64,000 nucleotides of DNA from Pyxidicoccus fallax (lineage in GTDB: Bacteria; Myxococcota; Myxococcia; Myxococcales; Myxococcaceae). Every line of letters begins with the position of its first letter. The stretch's first letter is position 1. The translations under genes and the position numbers were made by a program. The DNA lies in NCBI RefSeq assembly GCF_012933655.1, contig NZ_JABBJJ010000017.1:1-64000 (forward strand), read 5' to 3'. The notes beneath the pieces are model-generated. The model was not told the origin of the DNA, ran no database searches, and saw only the letters and a program-made list of their open reading frames with translations. Of the stretch, positions 51,347 through 58,765 are shown piece after piece.

Positions 51347-53676
51347 CGCAGCAGCTCCGCGCGAGCCCTGCCAATGGGCTGTCTCCCGGGCGTCACCCGG
51401 TACAGCGCCTCCAGGGCCTCCAGTGCGACCCGATGGACGGGATGCTCCGGAGAGGTGCGCTCGGCGAGGGCGCCCCACAGCCGCACCGCCTGCTCCTGGA
51501 ACATCAGCGCCAGCTGGCTGCGCGGCGAGAGGAACGACGGGTCCAGGGAGATGGCGTGCTCCAGGAAGCGCTGGGCCTCGGCCTCCCGGCCCTCGTTCTG
51601 GAGGTGGAGTGCCTCGTTGTACCAGGCCATCGCGTCCTCGGGATGGGCCTCGCGATAGGCGCGGTTGCGCTCGTAGTAGCGCTGGAGCTTGGCCTCCATG
51701 GCCTGGTCATCCTTCAGGAAGCCGTAGTGCTGGAGTGGCACGTTGGAGGGTCTCACCACCAGCTCCGGATGGGCCGTGAGGCTCTGCTCCACCGTCTCGT
51801 GCACGGGGCGCGAGTAGCGGATGCGCGGGTCGTTCCGGAACAGCCGCGCGGCCAGCGTCATCATCGGCGGCCCCTCCTTCTGGTGGTTCGACACCTGGAA
51901 CGTGTATGCGTCCACGTCCGGGTCATCCATCAGCCTGCGCAGCCGGGGCAGGTCATGCGGCGACAGCTCCTCGTCCGGGTCCATGACCAGAATCCACGGG
52001 CGCGTCGCCAGCTCCAGGCACCGGTTGCGTAGGAGCGCCAGCTCCACCCGGTCCGTGGGCAACTCCACCACCTTGTCGGTGAAGCGCCGGGCAATCTCGC
52101 GGGTGCCGTCCCGGCTCCCGTTGTCGACGACGCAGATTTCGTCGACGAACGCCTCCAGCGTGGCGAGGAAGCCCTCCAGCCGTTCCTCCTCGTCGCGGGT
52201 GATGATGCAGAGCGACACCCCGTCCGCCGGTGCGTAGCGGCGCAGCGTCACCGTGCCGCTGACCAGATGGGAGTAGTCACTGTTGCCCACCAGCTCCGCC
52301 CGGGGAGTCGGGTCCAGCTGCCGGTAGCGCGCGAGCTTCGCGCGGCGGAGCGCCTCGGTGTCATAGCCGAGGTGCCTCACCCGGATGTTGGTGTAGCGCG
52401 CGGCGCCGTCCGGGAACTGGGGGATGTTGCCGCAGTGCAGCCCGTTCTCGGTGCCGAGCACGATGCGCTGGCCGGGCTCGACCCGGTACATCCGGTAGCC
52501 GGACATGCGCCCGAAGATTCCGTCCGCGCGGAACCAGGTGTGCTCCGGCTCCCAGAAGGTGTACCAGTGGAAGCCGAGCACCTTCACGTGGGGGTCCGTC
52601 AGGCGCATCAACTGGCGGGCCCGCGCCCGGTCCATCTCGAAGACCTCGTCCGCGTCCACGGACAGAATCCAGTCCGCGTCCCGCGCGGCGGCCATGGCCA
52701 GCACGTGGTTGCGGTCCCTGCGCTCGTTGAAGGGCAGGTCCTGGTACTCGTAGTGGACCACCGCCGGGTGCTGCTCACACAGGGCCCGCGTCCCATCCGT
52801 GGAGCCGTCATCCAGCACCACGATGCCGTCCGCGAAGCGGGCGGTGGCGTCCAGGCTCTCCTTCAGGGTGGCCTCGCCGTTCTTCACCCGGTAGGCGGCG
52901 ATGAGCCGCGGCTCCGGGCGGCGGCGCTCGCGCCACTTCTCGTAGAAGCGAGCCCGGTTCACCATCCCGCTGCGCAGCTCCGGCGCCACCGCGCGGAACG
53001 TCGCGCTCCCCTCATGGTGGATGTACACGTCACCGGCGATGACGCAGTCCCAGCCCCGCTCCTGCGCGCGCAGCACCAGGTCGTTGTCGTCGAAGCCGCC
53101 CGGGGAGAAGCGCGAATCCAACCCGCCCACCTCCGCGTAGCAGTCGCGGTGGAGCATCAGGCAGAAGCCGGACAGGAAGTAACTGGCCCCCCACTGGCGC
53201 CGGAAGGCGGCCCGGTGCCTCCGGGCATGGGTGTCCAGGCTCGCCGCGTGGAAGGGCGGAGGGTTGGCGACCTGCTGCGGCCCACCCGCGGAGTTCGTCA
53301 CCGGCCCCACCAGCCCCACCCGCCGCAGCCCTGGCACCACCGCGCCCGCGGTGTCCATGCACTCGCGCAGGCCCGCCAGCCACTCCGGGGTGACGACCAC
53401 GTCGTTGTTGAGCAGGACGAGGTACGTGCCGCGCGCCCGCGCGAGCCCGGCGTTGATGCCCCCGCACCAGCCCTCGTTCCCGTCCAGCAGGAGCAGCTGG
53501 GCCGCGTCTCCCATCCGCTCGGCCACCTCCCGCAGGTACGAGCGGGTCCCGTCGGTGGACGCGTTGTCGACGAAGAGGAGCTCCGCCTTCGGTGGGAGGT
53601 TCCTGCGCAGGGACTCCACGCAGCGGACGGTCATCTCCAGACCGTTGTGGGTGACGACGATGACGGAGAAATCCAT
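51343..53676 (-). CDS. triple GT2 glycosyltransferase with TPR tail
   Basis: A 777-residue protein with three family-2 glycosyltransferase domains. Domain 1 (1-260): FSVIVVTHNG, LLFVDNASTDGT, VLLNNDVVV, FDDNDLVLRAQERGW. Domain 2 (about 270-480): GIVVLDDGSTDGT and WILSVDADEVFE. Domain 3 (about 490-690): SLCIITRDEEERLEGFL, ICVVDNGSRDGT and WILVMDPDEELS. The C-terminus has TPR-like repeats (AMAWYNEALHLQNEGREAEAQRFLEHAI). Each domain keeps its metal-binding Asp pair, so all may be active. No membrane segment is visible. It probably builds a multi-sugar chain or glycosylates a protein; acceptor unknown. It begins 6 bases after a small gene of the T6SS-like cassette. Confidence 0.88.
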   Translation of the reverse strand: MDFSVIVVTHNGLEMTVRCVESLRRNLPPKAELLFVDNASTDGTRSYLREVAERMGDAAQLLLLDGNEGWCGGINAGLARARGTYLVLLNNDVVVTPEWLAGLRECMDTAGAVVPGLRRVGLVGPVTNSAGGPQQVANPPPFHAASLDTHARRHRAAFRRQWGASYFLSGFCLMLHRDCYAEVGGLDSRFSPGGFDDNDLVLRAQERGWDCVIAGDVYIHHEGSATFRAVAPELRSGMVNRARFYEKWRERRRPEPRLIAAYRVKNGEATLKESLDATARFADGIVVLDDGSTDGTRALCEQHPAVVHYEYQDLPFNERRDRNHVLAMAAARDADWILSVDADEVFEMDRARARQLMRLTDPHVKVLGFHWYTFWEPEHTWFRADGIFGRMSGYRMYRVEPGQRIVLGTENGLHCGNIPQFPDGAARYTNIRVRHLGYDTEALRRAKLARYRQLDPTPRAELVGNSDYSHLVSGTVTLRRYAPADGVSLCIITRDEEERLEGFLATLEAFVDEICVVDNGSRDGTREIARRFTDKVVELPTDRVELALLRNRCLELATRPWILVMDPDEELSPHDLPRLRRLMDDPDVDAYTFQVSNHQKEGPPMMTLAARLFRNDPRIRYSRPVHETVEQSLTAHPELVVRPSNVPLQHYGFLKDDQAMEAKLQRYYERNRAYREAHPEDAMAWYNEALHLQNEGREAEAQRFLEHAISLDPSFLSPRSQLALMFQEQAVRLWGALAERTSPEHPVHRVALEALEALYRVTPGRQPIGRARAELLR

Positions 53677-53682
53677 GGGCGG

Positions 53683-54081
53683 CTATGGCAGGGGAACCCA
53701 GAGCACGTCGGAGACGTACTGCCGGAAGGAGGCGTGGAAGAACATCGGGGCCACCATGCTGGTGGAAGGCTCCAGGACGCAGCGGAAGGACGCGACGTAG
53801 TCGCTCCCCTCCTCTTCCACGTCGTCATCGAACACCAGCCGGTCCTCCACGAGGTTGAGGACGGCGGAGCCCTGCGTCACGGGGTTGACGGCGACGAGCA
53901 GGACGCCGCGCGGAAGCGCCTCGCGTCCGGCGGGCACGTCCGTGCGCCGCGCCCGGCAGGTGCCGTAGACGATGAGTCCCGGCTCCCGCTCCGGCTCCCG
54001 CGTCACGGCGATGGCGATGCCAGGGGCTTTCAAGGCCGGCGTGCGCGCCGTCCGGCCAAAGGTCAGCGACAGGATTCGCAT
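53683..54081 (-). CDS. hypothetical protein in T6SS-like cassette
   Basis: A 132-residue soluble, beta-rich protein with no signal peptide, beginning MRILSLTFGRTARTPALKA. Segments such as GLIVYGTCRARR and FRCVLEPSTSMVAPMFF suggest an immunoglobulin- or jelly-roll-like sheet. Not recognised. It lies between another small unknown and the glycosyltransferase with gaps of 15 and 6 bases, so it is cotranscribed; an immunity or effector-accessory role is only a guess from position. Confidence 0.6.
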   Translation of the reverse strand: MRILSLTFGRTARTPALKAPGIAIAVTREPEREPGLIVYGTCRARRTDVPAGREALPRGVLLVAVNPVTQGSAVLNLVEDRLVFDDDVEEEGSDYVASFRCVLEPSTSMVAPMFFHASFRQYVSDVLWVPLP

Positions 54082-54096
54082 GGAGCTCTCCCTCGC

Positions 54097-54594
54097 TCAG
54101 AACGGGACGGCACGGCGGTCCACCAGGTCCAGGCCCACCACGTTGGACACGTAGTTCTCCAGGACGAGGTACAGGAACACGCTGGGCCGGTGGACCGGTG
54201 GGGCGGCCTGGAAGGACACCACGCCATTCACGAAGGCCCCTTGGAAATCGTTGGCCTTCAGCGAGCCGCGGGGAGGCAGCGGCAGCGCGGGTGGCGACTT
54301 GAGATTGATGGTGAGGTCCTGCTCGAACCGGATGAAGGAGTTGTAGGTGCGGACCGCGAAGCCGTCATGCTGGTCCACGTCGTTGACCACCAGCACCAGC
54401 GCCTCGCCCAGGGAGTGGTAGCGCCAACCCACCTCCGCCGGAAAGAGGGCATTGGCGCAGAACCGGAGCTCCACCTGATGGTCCTCCGAGCACACCACCT
54501 CCGTGACGGTCAGCCGGATGCTCTCCTTCCCCATCTCGACGTCCGGCACGTCCGGGTCGTGCGAGTAACCAAAGGGCTGCACTTCGAACTTCAT
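54097..54594 (-). CDS. hypothetical protein downstream of metalloprotease
   Basis: A 165-residue protein from the ATG at 54594 (MKFEVQPFGYSHDPDV). It lacks a signal peptide and looks beta-rich (IRLTVTEVVCSEDHQVELRF, PSVFLYLVLENYVSNVV). Both it and the next gene product share a VSNVV/VSDVLW-type ending, hinting that the two are distant relatives. Not recognised. Eleven bases after the metalloprotease stop, a position where immunity or chaperone partners of secreted toxins are often found; this is inference only. Confidence 0.6.
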   Translation of the reverse strand: MKFEVQPFGYSHDPDVPDVEMGKESIRLTVTEVVCSEDHQVELRFCANALFPAEVGWRYHSLGEALVLVVNDVDQHDGFAVRTYNSFIRFEQDLTINLKSPPALPLPPRGSLKANDFQGAFVNGVVSFQAAPPVHRPSVFLYLVLENYVSNVVGLDLVDRRAVPF

Positions 54595-54605
54595 GGCGAA
54601 CTCCC

Positions 54606-55991
54606 TCAGCCGAAATAGCTCCACTTCCGGGACGTCATCGAGGTCGAATCCAGGTTGAACCGCGTGAGCCGGGGGACACACTTCGGACAGAACTTCCCAT
54701 CCGGCTCCACGTTGGGCTCTCCCGAGAAGAACATCGTGCACAGATGGCCAGAACCCCCGTGCCGGTACCACTGTCCGGTGGTGAGGCCCGCATACGCGGG
54801 GGCGGTCTTCAGCACCGCGTTCGTCGTGCAATGATTGCCCCGGCCCCCATACGGGTCCGTATGCCAGTTGGGGTTGTGCTCATCGGACAGCTTGTTGCCG
54901 CCGGTGTCCCACCGCTCCTCCTTCTCCACCACCTGTCCGAACCCATGCCCCAGCTCATGGGTGAAGGTCTGGAGCACGTCGGTGGGAGAATCCTTGGTGC
55001 GGACGATGCAGATGTTGGCCGCGCTGTAGCCCATCACCGTCTTCTCGGAGACCAGGATGAGCGAGAGGTCGAAGGTGTTGGTGGGCGCCGCGGCCAGATG
55101 GTTGGTCAGACCGGGCACGGCGTTGAGGTCCCAGCCCACCATGCTGCCCAGTTGCTCGCTCGGCACGCCCACCACGGACAGCTTGTCGAGCACGTCGATG
55201 GCGAGCCGGCCGGGCCAGCTCGCCTTGGCGCGGTACACGAAGGCCCGCGGGTTCGCCGGGTCGGTGTGGAGGCAATAAGGCACGGAACTGGTGCCGGTGG
55301 CGCTCAGGAGTCCCGTCTTGGCCAGGCTCTCCTCCTTCACCGTGTAGATGTCCGGCACCACCAGGATGGCCACGTGGAACGGCTTGTCCACGAGCGTCCC
55401 GCTCCCGGCGGGCTTCAGGCCGACGACGCCGTGGGGAGGGTCTCTCAGGTAGTGGAGTTGGGGCCGGCCAATCGCATTGCCCAGGGTGCCATCCACCCGC
55501 GCCATCACCGTGGCGGTGGCGACCATCTGGACCTGCTCGACCTCCACGAACCCTTCCTTGAAGGCCGCCTCGAACCTCGGCTTCAGGGAGTTGAAGAGGC
55601 TCTGGGCTCCCGCCCCCATGTAATAGACGGTGTAGAAAATCTTCCTCCACGTCTCGAACTCGTCCGTCTTGAGGAAGTTCGCCCGGTCGCCCTTCTTGGC
55701 CACCTTGACGACGTACTTGTCGCCCCCGGCGGGCGGGAAGTTGAGGCTGTTCTCGAACTTGCTCGTGGCGGCGTTGAGGACCGTCTCATTGTTCTGGAGC
55801 CGGGCCCGCTGGGCGGGGCTCAGGTAGATGGGGTCGGTGTTCTTGGGGTCCGGCTCAATCCACCACTCCACCGGGTCCGCCGCGCCCACGTTGGGAACCG
55901 TGTTCGGGGTGACCTGGAGCTTGCGCGTGTCTCCGCGCTCGGGGTGGGCCGCGTCCGTGGGAAGGTTGACGTATTGCTTGATGGGGGGCAT
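54606..55991 (-). CDS. zinc metalloprotease, candidate T6SS effector
   Basis: A 461-residue protein without a Sec signal. The zinc motif HELGHGFGQ lies at His345, Glu346 and His349. Several His residues follow (SDEHNPNWHTDP, GGRGNHC), then a Cys-containing C-terminus (CPKCVPRL) that may hold structural zinc. The N-terminal 300 residues show no known domain (VEWWIEPDPKNTDPIYLSPAQ). It lies 9 bases after a DUF4150 PAAR-like gene in a DUF2169/ketosynthase-like cassette, the usual place for a toxin cargo delivered on a type VI spike. Protease fold is well supported; effector role is inferred from context. Confidence 0.75.
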   Translation of the reverse strand: MPPIKQYVNLPTDAAHPERGDTRKLQVTPNTVPNVGAADPVEWWIEPDPKNTDPIYLSPAQRARLQNNETVLNAATSKFENSLNFPPAGGDKYVVKVAKKGDRANFLKTDEFETWRKIFYTVYYMGAGAQSLFNSLKPRFEAAFKEGFVEVEQVQMVATATVMARVDGTLGNAIGRPQLHYLRDPPHGVVGLKPAGSGTLVDKPFHVAILVVPDIYTVKEESLAKTGLLSATGTSSVPYCLHTDPANPRAFVYRAKASWPGRLAIDVLDKLSVVGVPSEQLGSMVGWDLNAVPGLTNHLAAAPTNTFDLSLILVSEKTVMGYSAANICIVRTKDSPTDVLQTFTHELGHGFGQVVEKEERWDTGGNKLSDEHNPNWHTDPYGGRGNHCTTNAVLKTAPAYAGLTTGQWYRHGGSGHLCTMFFSGEPNVEPDGKFCPKCVPRLTRFNLDSTSMTSRKWSYFG

Positions 55992-56000
55992 CGCCGGCCT

Positions 56001-56477
56001 CTAGAGGACTTCAATCTTCACGAGCTTCCACTCCTTCGGCTTCTCCTCCGGCTCGGGCGGGAGGATGGCGACGAGGGGCGGCTGGACGAGCGGCGCGGGC
56101 GGGGTGTTCTTGTCGTTGTGGAGCATCAAATCCAGGGCGCGCGCCGCGCCCTTGCCCTCCACCTTCACGTCGAAGGAGTAGCTGACGAACTCGGCCTTGC
56201 CCTGCGTCTTCCCGGAGGCGACGCCCTTGTTGGTGCCGGCCTCGTCACCGGTGCTCGTGGAGAAGACGGACTCCGCATGGCACATGGGGTTTCCGTCCAC
56301 GGTGACGGACTTCGCGGCCTTGTCCGTGTCGGCTGACTTCGCGATGTTCGGATAGGGAATGGGCACCGGCGGCGCGGGTGGCGCCGGCGTCAGGCAGACA
56401 TCGGGTGCGGCGATGGTCACTCCGCCGCTGTCCTTGTGGACGACAGTCCGCTGGTTCACGCCCACCTTGGTCGCCAT
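56001..56477 (-). CDS. DUF4150 PAAR-like protein
   Basis: A 158-residue protein of the DUF4150/PAAR-like family. It has the typical N-terminus MATKVGVNQRTVVHKDSGG, the Pro-rich APDVCLTPAPPAPPVPIPYP, the Met-Cys motif GNPMCHAESVFSTSTGDEAG, and FDVKVEGKGAARALDLMLHND. PAAR-like proteins sharpen the VgrG spike of type VI systems and recruit effectors. No Hcp, VgrG or sheath gene is in the window, so the apparatus must be encoded elsewhere if it is used. Placed between the ketosynthase-like and metalloprotease genes. Confidence 0.88.
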   Translation of the reverse strand: MATKVGVNQRTVVHKDSGGVTIAAPDVCLTPAPPAPPVPIPYPNIAKSADTDKAAKSVTVDGNPMCHAESVFSTSTGDEAGTNKGVASGKTQGKAEFVSYSFDVKVEGKGAARALDLMLHNDKNTPPAPLVQPPLVAILPPEPEEKPKEWKLVKIEVL

Positions 56478-56495
56478 ATCCCTCGAACCTCCCTG

Positions 56496-57545
56496 TCATT
56501 GTCTGGTGAGAACGAGCGCGGTGCGGTGTCCGTCGTCGGAGCCCGCCCACAGCAGCGCCCGGTCCGCGGGGGCATAGCCCCGCTGAAAGGCACGGGCGGC
56601 GACCGCCAGCAGCATGCCGCCCGTGGAAGCGCCCACATCCCCCAGGCAGTCCGCCGGGTGCCAGATGCGGCGCAGCCCATTGAGCTGGGGCGTCAACCGA
56701 GCCCGGACCAGGCCCCACTCCCGGAACCGGTAGCTCTCCCCGTTGAGATCGCACACCACCCAGCCGTGGCCCTCGGGCACTCCCGCCGCGCACGCGGCGC
56801 GGAGGACGCGGGTGAGCGCCTCCCCCGAGGAAGGCTCGCCCGAGCCGATGGCGCGCGGCTCGACGGCCGTCTCCGCGCACACCACCGAGGCGAGCGGCGC
56901 CGCGCCCCGCCGGAGCGCCTCCGTGCGCCGCTCCAGCAGCACGGCGGTCGCCCCCTCGCCGGGGATGAAGCCGTCGCGATTGCGTGGGCTCTTCAGCCGC
57001 CCCGTCCGGTCGAGCCGCGCCAGTCCCTCGGAGAGCAGGTGGGAGTCCACCCCGGCCACGATGCAGGGCTCCCAGCGGGTCTGCGCCGCCGCGGCCAGCA
57101 CCGCCTGCACGGCCTGGAGCATGCCCGCGTTTCCCCCCGGAGCCACGGCGCTGGTGGGCACGGTGACCATGCCGGTGCGGGCCGCGAGCAGGGGCACCAG
57201 CTGCGAGTGCAGCGCGGCGTGGGCCGGGGACAGCGTCGGGTCGGGCAACGACAGGAGGAGCCGGTATCGCGCCAAATCCCTGCGCTGGAGCCGGGCATTG
57301 CGCACCAGGTCCTGCAATGCCTGAGCGAGCAGCCGCACCGCCCAGTCCGGCCCCCGCTCGGACAGCACGGGCGAGGCCACCACGGGCCGCGGCTCTCCCT
57401 CGGCGTGGGCCTCGCGAGTCCCGAAGGTGTCCACCTCCCGGAACCGGCTGATGCGCGCGCGGATGGCCGCGCAGCTGCCGACCAGGTCCGCCCCCACGGC
57501 GGACACCATGCCCAGGCCGGTGATGACGAGCGAAGGGCTGCTCAT
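56496..57545 (-). CDS. ketosynthase/thiolase-fold pseudoenzyme
   Basis: A 349-residue protein with the beta-ketoacyl synthase fold: N-terminal LVITGLGMVSAVGADL and FIPGEGATAVLLE are clearly of this family. The catalytic triad is gone. The position of the active Cys reads SAVAPGGNAG (131-140), the first His region reads CDLNGES (265-271), and the second reads LGDVGASTGG (301-310). Length is short compared with about 410 for FabF. No acyl carrier protein or biosynthesis gene is nearby. Similar proteins occur with DUF2169 and PAAR-like genes in type VI islands, where a structural or adaptor role is likely. Confidence 0.82.
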   Translation of the reverse strand: MSSPSLVITGLGMVSAVGADLVGSCAAIRARISRFREVDTFGTREAHAEGEPRPVVASPVLSERGPDWAVRLLAQALQDLVRNARLQRRDLARYRLLLSLPDPTLSPAHAALHSQLVPLLAARTGMVTVPTSAVAPGGNAGMLQAVQAVLAAAAQTRWEPCIVAGVDSHLLSEGLARLDRTGRLKSPRNRDGFIPGEGATAVLLERRTEALRRGAAPLASVVCAETAVEPRAIGSGEPSSGEALTRVLRAACAAGVPEGHGWVVCDLNGESYRFREWGLVRARLTPQLNGLRRIWHPADCLGDVGASTGGMLLAVAARAFQRGYAPADRALLWAGSDDGHRTALVLTRQ

Positions 57546-57561
57546 GGCGCGATGCCCCGAC

Positions 57562-58650
57562 TCATTGGGGTCTCACCTCGAGGTAGTCGAGGCAGAACAT
57601 GTCCGCGGGCGAGAGACGGCGGTGCCCCCGCCAGACCAGGACCACCTGGTCCTCGTCGGGCAGCAGCACGACGGTGTCCAGGAGCACGGACAGCTCATGC
57701 CGCGTCCGGCCGATGCTGACCTGCACGCGAGGGCGAGTCCCGGGCAGACCGAAGCGCAACGTGCCCCGGGGACTCAGGTGGGCGAGTTCCACGGGCTCAT
57801 TCCCCACGAGGTGGGGCGAGGCCCGCAGCGGCTGGGGAGCGGCGTTGTGGTGCCGCTCATCGAAGTCCTGGGGCAACAGCGGAGCCCGGTCCTTCCTCCA
57901 GGCCTCGTCGTAGGTGCCCGCCAGGGCGGCGCGGGGTTGCCAGCCGCGGGCGATGAAGCCCAGCCCCGCGGGCTCCGGTCTGTCCCGAGGCGAGCGCAGG
58001 AGGTTTCTCGGGTCCTCGATGTTGGGCAGGAGGATGTCCCCCGCCGCCTGCCCCGTGTGCCGCGCGCGGAAGCCCCGCCCCACCGGATTGCGGGCCTCCA
58101 TCTCGTGGTGCCTGGGGTCGGCGGCGCTCCGGTCCGTGCCACCAAAGGCCCGCTCATAGGTGAGCGGCATCTTCGTGAAGGGCTTCGGCGACGACATGCC
58201 CAGCCCCCAGCGCCAATGTCTGTCGCCGAAGACGGCCAGCACGCGGTGCACCGGCCCCACGCGCAGCGAGACATGGACCTCCGCTTCCGGACGGCCGGGC
58301 GCGTAGGCGTGCCCCAGCAGCACGACGTCGGTCGCGGGCTTGTAGAGCGCGAGGTCCGATTCCCACCGCACGCTGGACTCGCCAGGCTTCCCGTGGAAGT
58401 CATCCGCCGCCTGCACCGGGATTTGCGCCTCGGCGGGCGTCAGCCGGCCGCCGGCTCCCAGGGCGTAGGTGCACTTCACGATGGCGAGCAGCACGTCCCC
58501 GCCATCCCGGCCCGGCACCACCGCACGCTCAACGGCGAAAGGAGTCTTGTTGGAAATTTCCAATGAAGGCCGCGCGACAGGAGCCCGGGGTGTCGGGAGC
58601 TGAACTCTAGCGCCCGCATAGCGTGGAGAACACCCTACATGCCAGCACAT
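57562..58650 (-). CDS. DUF2169 protein (T6SS adaptor-like)
   Basis: About 362 residues from ATG 58650, which has AGGAGG almost touching it. The family-like N-terminus (LEISNKTPFAVERAVVPGRDG) begins later, at a TTG at 58563, so the true start is uncertain. DUF2169 signatures visible include VLLAIVKCTYALG, DVVLLGHAYAP, KMPLTYERAFGG, NPVGRGF, LLPNIEDP and GFIARGWQPR. DUF2169 genes are found with PAAR-like DUF4150 and VgrG genes and are thought to help load effectors. First gene of the nine-gene run. Divergent from the M36 protease gene. Confidence 0.82.
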   Translation of the reverse strand: MCWHVGCSPRYAGARVQLPTPRAPVARPSLEISNKTPFAVERAVVPGRDGGDVLLAIVKCTYALGAGGRLTPAEAQIPVQAADDFHGKPGESSVRWESDLALYKPATDVVLLGHAYAPGRPEAEVHVSLRVGPVHRVLAVFGDRHWRWGLGMSSPKPFTKMPLTYERAFGGTDRSAADPRHHEMEARNPVGRGFRARHTGQAAGDILLPNIEDPRNLLRSPRDRPEPAGLGFIARGWQPRAALAGTYDEAWRKDRAPLLPQDFDERHHNAAPQPLRASPHLVGNEPVELAHLSPRGTLRFGLPGTRPRVQVSIGRTRHELSVLLDTVVLLPDEDQVVLVWRGHRRLSPADMFCLDYLEVRPQ

Positions 58651-58765
58651 CCCTCCTGGCGGGCCATCCCCCCGGCGATCCAACCAGGCTGTGCCTTTCA
58701 AGAGTCATTGAGTCCCGCATCTCCCCGCGCCCGTGGGTGGGATGTGCTCACACAAGGATGGCTCG

